Part shown: positions 23,446 to 27,712 of the stretch, one piece after another
How positions within the stretch are numbered: position 1 is the stretch's first letter
How the letters are laid out: each line of letters starts with the position of its first letter
Assembly: GCA_044432725.1 (NCBI GenBank)
Contig: JAWXUL010000032.1
Location: 1 to 27,712, forward strand
Length of the DNA: 27,712 nt
Source of the DNA: JAWXUK01 sp044432725
Lineage (GTDB): Bacteria > Bacillota > Clostridia > Oscillospirales > Oscillospiraceae
Reading direction: 5' to 3'
Program-made: the position numbers and the translations under genes
Notes under the pieces: generated by a model
What the model was told of the DNA's origin: nothing
What the model saw: the letters and a program-made list of their open reading frames with translations, nothing else
Databases searched by the model: none

Positions 23446-24823
23446 GGCAACACAATCACTGGAACGCTCGTTGCGTCAGAAATTTGTGCGTATTTCTTTT
23501 TCCGTTGTTTTTGGGGTGATTGTTCTTATTTTAGTGGTGGTCAATGGCTTCAATTATCATCAAGTGGAAAAAAAGGCAGCAGAACTTTTGGACATCATCG
23601 CTAATAACGGTGGTGTCATTCCTTTATCGGAACAGAATGAAGGGATGTCTGGTGTTCCACGAGAGGAACTGCCTGAAACCCCTCGGGAGGAAATGGCAGA
23701 AATCCCATTAGAGGAAATGCTCCCTCCTCTTGAGCTTCCACTTCGCCCAGAGACTAATCAACCACGTCAATTTCATATATTAGTCCCTCTCGCCCCTAAT
23801 ATGCACGAGGAACTTTCCTTTACCACCCGTTATTTTACGGTGAAATTTAGTCAGACAGGCGAGGTGGTCAGCGTTGATACCACCAGTGTGAACCGAATCA
23901 ATGTGCCTGATGCGATTACCATGGCGAGAGAGGTTTATGATTTGGGGAATTCCAATCATTTAGAAGAGTATTTTTATTTTCAAGCAGTGCCACTGGACAC
24001 AGGGGAAACCATGGTGATTTTTGTGGACGTCAATGAGGATTTATACTATTTTCAGTCTTTTTTCTATATTTCTGTGTGTATTGGCACTGTGGTTTTGTTG
24101 GCTGTTCATTTGCTGCTGGTTTGTCTCTCGAGAAAGATTGTGTCGCCCATTGTCGAAGCTTATGCTGGGCAAAAAAAGTTCATTACAGACATGAGCCACG
24201 AATTGAAAACCCCTCTTGCCATTATCAAAGCCAATACAGAGGTTTTAGAATTAGAACATGGCCCCTCCTCTTGGACGGTCAGTGTCCATAAACAAGTAGA
24301 GAAATTAAATTACTTGGTCATCCGTCTCCTTTCTTTGGCGAAATTGGAAGAGGAGAGTATAAAAGGAGAGCCAAAGGAGTTTTCCCTTAGTGATATGGTG
24401 CGAGAATCTGGGGAAAATATTTCTGTTTTGTTATCAGCACAAGGGAAATCTTTGGAGCTTGCCATTGAAGAAAACATCAATTTTTACGGTGACCCCGTTG
24501 GAATGGTGCAACTTTTGGATATTCTCCTTGAAAACGCCAGTAAATATAGTCCTGAGGCGGGGACTGTCTCCTTGCAATTAAAAAAAGAGAAGCACAGTAT
24601 TTTGTTGGTGATTGAAAATCAAGGTGATAAATTAAAAAAAGGTAGTTATGATTCTTGGTTTCAGCGATTTTATCGGGAAGAAAATTCTCGAAACAGCGAT
24701 ACTGGAGGCTTTGGTTTGGGGCTTTCTCTGGCAAAAACCTTGGTAAAAAGTCAAGATGGGAAGATTTCTGCCTATTCTTCTGACGGGAAGACTGTGAAAA
24801 TTAAAGTGGAATTTAAAGTTTAG
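23438..24823 (+). CDS. Membrane sensor histidine kinase
   Basis: A 461-residue kinase paired with the regulator just before it. TM1 spans about 17-38, TM2 about 206-229 (VCIGTVVLLAVHLLLVCL), and between them lies an extracytoplasmic sensor of about 165 residues that starts with a Pro/Glu-rich repeat. The dimerisation domain has FITDMSHELKTPLAIIKANTEVL split around phosphoacceptor H254. The ATPase has the N box LLDILLENASKYS, a divergent G1 box (IENQGDKL rather than DxGxG), the F box SWFQRFYR and G2 GFGLGLSLAKTL. No HAMP domain is apparent; TM2 leads almost directly to the H box. GAGGAG precedes the ATG. Signal unknown. Confidence 0.94.
   Translation: MDKATQSLERSLRQKFVRISFSVVFGVIVLILVVVNGFNYHQVEKKAAELLDIIANNGGVIPLSEQNEGMSGVPREELPETPREEMAEIPLEEMLPPLELPLRPETNQPRQFHILVPLAPNMHEELSFTTRYFTVKFSQTGEVVSVDTTSVNRINVPDAITMAREVYDLGNSNHLEEYFYFQAVPLDTGETMVIFVDVNEDLYYFQSFFYISVCIGTVVLLAVHLLLVCLSRKIVSPIVEAYAGQKKFITDMSHELKTPLAIIKANTEVLELEHGPSSWTVSVHKQVEKLNYLVIRLLSLAKLEEESIKGEPKEFSLSDMVRESGENISVLLSAQGKSLELAIEENINFYGDPVGMVQLLDILLENASKYSPEAGTVSLQLKKEKHSILLVIENQGDKLKKGSYDSWFQRFYREENSRNSDTGGFGLGLSLAKTLVKSQDGKISAYSSDGKTVKIKVEFKV
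23657..23728 (+). repeat. Three 24-bp degenerate repeats encoding P-x-E-E octapeptides in the kinase sensor
   Basis: Units PREELPET, PREEMAEI and PLEEMLPP (kinase residues 74-97) lie back to back just outside TM1. The DNA has diverged more than the protein pattern, so the repeat is older than those at the window ends. Confidence 0.7.
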
Positions 24824-24884
24824 TTAAAGCAACCCTGTTATTATATAAAATATTAGGGAGTTCCCTTCTGAAAGGAGACATACA

Positions 24885-25610
24885 ATGGGAAAAGGAAGTA
24901 CATTTCAACGATTTGAATATAAATACCGCATGACCCAAGAACAATACGGAAAACTTTGTGATGTGATGAAAGAGACCATGGTTTTGGACGAGTTTGGTCG
25001 TAATACCATCAATAATATTTATTTTGACACCCCTGATTTCTTGTTGATACGACGTTCTTTGGAAAAACCCGTTTACAAGGAAAAGCTTCGTGTCCGTTGG
25101 TATGGTTGTCGAGAGGAAAAAACACCTATTTATATTGAGTTGAAAAAGAAATATAAAGGGGTTGTTTACAAGCGTCGGATCAAACGAAATTGGAAAGAAA
25201 CCAAGGGTTATTTCAGAGAACATCAAGCTCTTCCCCATGAAGATCAAGGACAAATCACAAAAGAGTTGGACTATTTCATGGAATTTTACCACAATCTTCG
25301 CCCTGCTTTATTTCTGGGCTATGAGCGTGAGGCATATTATGGGGCAGAAGATCCTGATTTTCGTATGACTTTTGATTTTAATATTCGTTGTAATGATGGG
25401 GATATTTATCATCAAAAAGATAACAATGGCATTCGTGTGATTGGAAAAGAAGAAGTATTACTGGAAGTGAAGACTGGACAAGGGCTTCCCCACTGGCTCT
25501 TAGACTTTTTTGCAGTGGAAGAAGTCTATCGCAATTCCTTTTCTAAATATGGAACGGCTTACAATAATATCTTATTACCAAAAATTTTATCCAAGGAAGT
25601 TGCTGTTTAG
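24885..25610 (+). CDS. VTC-domain protein (polyphosphate polymerase-like)
   Basis: 241 residues, cytoplasmic, formed almost wholly of a VTC domain, the tunnel fold that makes polyphosphate from ATP in yeast Vtc4. Typical blocks are RFEYKYRMTQEQY, INNIYFDTPDF, KEKLRVRWYG, PIYIELKKKYKGVVYKRR and, near the end, VLLEVKTGQGLP. The many Lys/Arg and Glu residues expected to line the tunnel are present. AAAGGAG precedes the ATG, 61 bp after the kinase, so it is probably co-transcribed. In Firmicutes such genes often sit with a DUF4956 membrane protein and a CotH-type kinase; neither is here. Polyphosphate synthesis by this bacterial subgroup is an inference from the fold. Confidence 0.88.
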   Translation: MGKGSTFQRFEYKYRMTQEQYGKLCDVMKETMVLDEFGRNTINNIYFDTPDFLLIRRSLEKPVYKEKLRVRWYGCREEKTPIYIELKKKYKGVVYKRRIKRNWKETKGYFREHQALPHEDQGQITKELDYFMEFYHNLRPALFLGYEREAYYGAEDPDFRMTFDFNIRCNDGDIYHQKDNNGIRVIGKEEVLLEVKTGQGLPHWLLDFFAVEEVYRNSFSKYGTAYNNILLPKILSKEVAV

Positions 25611-25633
25611 ACTTGCTCTTCTCCTTTGCAATA

Positions 25634-25674
25634 CAAAATCTCGATCCTCCTTTTTGGTGGTCGAGATTTTTTTA
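25634..25674 (+). terminator. Terminator after the VTC-domain gene
   Basis: AAATCTCGA (25636-25644) pairs with TCGAGATTT (25661-25669), partly extended by CC/GG pairs, and T residues continue to 25673. It is the first strong terminator downstream of the pheA promoter at 15114. Confidence 0.93.
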
Positions 25675-25741
25675 TGTCATCAAATATGGAGAGAAGTTCA
25701 TTCCCTTTACAACTTTTCTTGCAAAGAATAGAGCTTCCCTG

Positions 25742-25770
25742 TTGACAAGGGATTGCCTTTGTGATATACT
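25742..25770 (+). promoter_or_regulatory. Promoter of the GH18 gene
   Basis: TTGACA (25742-25747), 17-nt spacer, TATACT (25765-25770) with TG one base upstream. The start near 25777 gives a leader of about 64 nt holding a CCTAT-gatt-ATAGG hairpin (25791-25804). Confidence 0.88.
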
Positions 25771-25840
25771 TAAAATATAAGTCGATAAAGCCTATGATTA
25801 TAGGTTATTTTGACTAAAACAAAAAAGGAGCGTGACCCAT

Positions 25841-27712
25841 ATGTTAAAACGAATCCTCAGCACAGCCCTCGCCCTTGCCTTGGTGACAGTCGCAGCAAGT
25901 ACCACAAGCTTTGCTGCAGAGGAAAGCAACAAACGTAATGTGATGTATTACGGAGACTGGTCAGTTTGGGGTGGTCAAGGGAATTTTTATCCACAAAATA
26001 TGCCCACTGATACCTATACCCATCTAAATTACGCCTTTTTAGACTTTGATGCCCAAGGAAATCTCATAATGAATGACATGGGAGCAGCTTTGGAAACAGG
26101 CTTGGAGCAAGAAGGACTTTGGTGGGGTGCCACCGGCTCTGGTATACTCCCCACTTTACGTACTTTACGAGCAGAAGATCCCAACATGAAAATTGGGATT
26201 TCTGTGGGTGGGTGGTCCAAATCAGGAGATTTCTCTGAAATGGCTGCTGACGACGCTGCTCGTGACAATTTTGTCCAAGGTATGATGGATTTTATTCGTT
26301 ATTCAGACATGGACTTTGTGGATATCGACTGGGAATATCCTTGTTTTGTCCGAGAAGCTGACCTTGTGGACAACAAAAATGACGAAGGTACCCCTCATTC
26401 TATGCCAGAGGACAAAGAGAATTACATCACCCTTCTCTCTGATCTTCGTGCTGGACTGGATGAACTTTCCAAAGAAACAGGGAAAACCTATGAACTTTCT
26501 GTGGCTTTGCCCATGGATCAAGTGAAATTGGAAGAAGGCATTGATTTAAAGGCTATGTTTGAAATCATTGATTTCGGCAATATGATGACCTATGATGCCC
26601 ATGGTGCATTTGATGAAATCACAGGTCACCATTCTGCCCTGTATGGCAATCCTGATGACCCATATTATGACAAAGGATATAGTATTGATCAAACTGTTAC
26701 TTATCTTTTGGACCAAGGGGTGCCAGCTGAAAAAATTGTCATTGGTGCTGCTTTTTATTCCCGTGGTTGGGAAAGTGTTGCCAATACGGAAGTGGTGGAA
26801 GGCTTACCTGGACTTTTTGGGGAAGCTGAAGCTGTCAACGAGGATGCCGATGGCTCTTTGTCTCGTGGTGCTTTGAACGACTTACCTGTGACTGATGGTG
26901 ACGGTGGTCGTCATGGTGGTATCTGGGCTTATCGTAATCTGGATTTGCTAGAAGAAACTTATCCTGACATGGTGGAATATTGGGACGATGTGGCGAAAGC
27001 TCCTTATCTTTACAATGGTTCTGCCTTCCTCAGCTATGACAACGCCCAATCTATCACAGAAAAAGTGAATTATATTCACGAAAAGGACCTTGGTGGTATC
27101 ATCACTTGGATGGCTCCTTATGATGCAGTCACTGACACAGAAAATCAACGGGACGAACTGTCTTATGTGATTTATGATGCCCTTTATGGTGAAGAATCCA
27201 TTCCAACACATGAAATCATCAGCCCTGAGATTGCTGCTGATATTACAGTTTATCCTTCAGAAACTGGATATTATCTTGTGATTGATAACAAAGAAAATAG
27301 TGTGGAAAGTAATGATTTACTGGTTGTGCTTGAAACCAAAATAGAAACCATTCAATATCCTGTCCTCACACTAGATCATTCTGGGATTGCTCTTTCTGTG
27401 GAGGGAGAAGCCCTTCCTGTGGTGGACGGCAAAGTGATTCTTGATTTGAAAGACCTTGCGCCTATCATTGGACAAGGGGAGCATTTTGGTATTGCTTTGG
27501 ATTATGTGGGAGAAGAAGAAATCGCTTTGGAGAATCTTCTCTCTGTGGAGATGTCACAACGAATCACAGCATCAGGGGTGGCTGTTGCTACGCAAGAAAT
27601 GATGCTTACTTTGGAAACAGAGGCTTTCCCTGTAGAGCCTGAAGTAGCGCCTGAGCCTGAAGTAGTGCCTGAGCCTGAAGTAGTGCCTGAGCCTGAAGTA
27701 GTGCCTGAGCCT
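25841..27712 (+). CDS. Secreted glycoside hydrolase family 18 (chitinase-like) protein, 3' partial
   Basis: 624 residues are visible; the frame runs off the window. A signal peptide (MLKRILSTALALALVTVAAS, cleavage near SFA-AEE) leads to a GH18 barrel (about 32-455). The barrel has the second-strand motif IGISVGGWS, the catalytic DFVDIDWEYP with D161, D163 and the acid E165, NMMTYDAHG with the substrate-assisting YD pair, and GGIITWMAPYDA at the last strand. A beta-rich module (about 470-595) of unknown type follows, then a Pro-Glu-Val repeat that continues past the end. The enzyme should cleave chitin-like or N-acetylglucosamine glycans outside the cell. AAAGGAG lies 10 nt before the ATG. The repeat may be a wall-spanning stalk. 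Confidence 0.93.
   Translation, partial: MLKRILSTALALALVTVAASTTSFAAEESNKRNVMYYGDWSVWGGQGNFYPQNMPTDTYTHLNYAFLDFDAQGNLIMNDMGAALETGLEQEGLWWGATGSGILPTLRTLRAEDPNMKIGISVGGWSKSGDFSEMAADDAARDNFVQGMMDFIRYSDMDFVDIDWEYPCFVREADLVDNKNDEGTPHSMPEDKENYITLLSDLRAGLDELSKETGKTYELSVALPMDQVKLEEGIDLKAMFEIIDFGNMMTYDAHGAFDEITGHHSALYGNPDDPYYDKGYSIDQTVTYLLDQGVPAEKIVIGAAFYSRGWESVANTEVVEGLPGLFGEAEAVNEDADGSLSRGALNDLPVTDGDGGRHGGIWAYRNLDLLEETYPDMVEYWDDVAKAPYLYNGSAFLSYDNAQSITEKVNYIHEKDLGGIITWMAPYDAVTDTENQRDELSYVIYDALYGEESIPTHEIISPEIAADITVYPSETGYYLVIDNKENSVESNDLLVVLETKIETIQYPVLTLDHSGIALSVEGEALPVVDGKVILDLKDLAPIIGQGEHFGIALDYVGEEEIALENLLSVEMSQRITASGVAVATQEMMLTLETEAFPVEPEVAPEPEVVPEPEVVPEPEVVPEP
27644..27712 (+). repeat. 18-bp in-frame tandem repeat (at least 3.8 copies) encoding V-V/A-P-E-P-E
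   Basis: Units begin at 27644, 27662, 27680 and 27698, the last cut by the window end. The first differs by one base (Ala instead of Val). Copy number can change without altering the frame. The true length is not visible. Confidence 0.95.

Noticed and set aside
27644..27712. Tandem repeats at the window ends as a CRISPR array
   Set aside because: The units are contiguous without spacers and encode a regular peptide in frame.

Overview
The window looks like chromosome from an anaerobic, low-to-mid GC Firmicute of the class Clostridia. This rests on gene content: pyruvate formate-lyase, an IIA-type lipoprotein signal, strong AGGAGG-type ribosome binding sites, TTGACA/TATAAT promoters, a Thermotoga-like DAHP synthase, a VTC-domain protein, BspA-type leucine-rich repeats and DapF (meso-diaminopimelate synthesis). 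No tRNA, rRNA, CRISPR array, phage gene or transposase was seen. Both ends of the window cut through genes whose visible edge is a short in-frame tandem repeat.

Layout. 1-2750 (+): the 3' part of a membrane-anchored Pro-rich protein with a likely NPCBM-type sugar-binding domain, a clear terminator, then an AraC-family regulator with a PocR-like sensor domain. 2826-5057 (-): pyruvate formate-lyase (pflB), with an excellent promoter and a long leader but no activase beside it. 5460-8394 (+): a three-gene FecB/FecCD/ABC importer for a cobalamin-, heme- or siderophore-like ligand, followed by a 124-bp palindromic MITE-like repeat. 8658-10343 (-): a methyl-accepting chemotaxis protein. 10784-11284 (+): a YdjM-like membrane metal-dependent hydrolase, converging to within 5 bp of dapF (-). 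A 673-bp AT-rich intergenic region follows, then a zinc-ribbon/leucine-rich-repeat protein (12758-14107, +) and an unrecognised 242-aa protein (14258-14986, -).

15305-22658 (+) is the core of the window: pheA-aroB-aroC-aroEK-aroQ-aroF-aroA. These seven genes encode all seven enzymatic steps from PEP and erythrose-4-phosphate to chorismate, plus chorismate mutase/prephenate dehydratase to phenylpyruvate. Shikimate dehydrogenase and shikimate kinase are fused. The genes are tightly packed (4-, 16- and 29-bp overlaps) behind one strong promoter with a roughly 155-nt leader that holds a 24-codon ORF rich in aromatic residues. I see no clear terminator after aroA. An OmpR-type response regulator, its histidine kinase and a VTC-domain (polyphosphate polymerase-like) gene follow on the same strand to a strong terminator at 25634-25674, so the transcript could be about 10.5 kb. 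The window ends in a secreted GH18 chitinase-like protein with its own strong promoter.

Nothing here is a clearly unprecedented system. The most useful leads are the aromatic operon leader, the AroE-AroK fusion, the unrecognised 242-aa protein sharing a divergent promoter region with the aromatic operon, the TTAGGGCAAG intergenic motif seen three times, the MITE-like repeat, and the response regulator/kinase/VTC trio without its usual CotH and DUF4956 partners.
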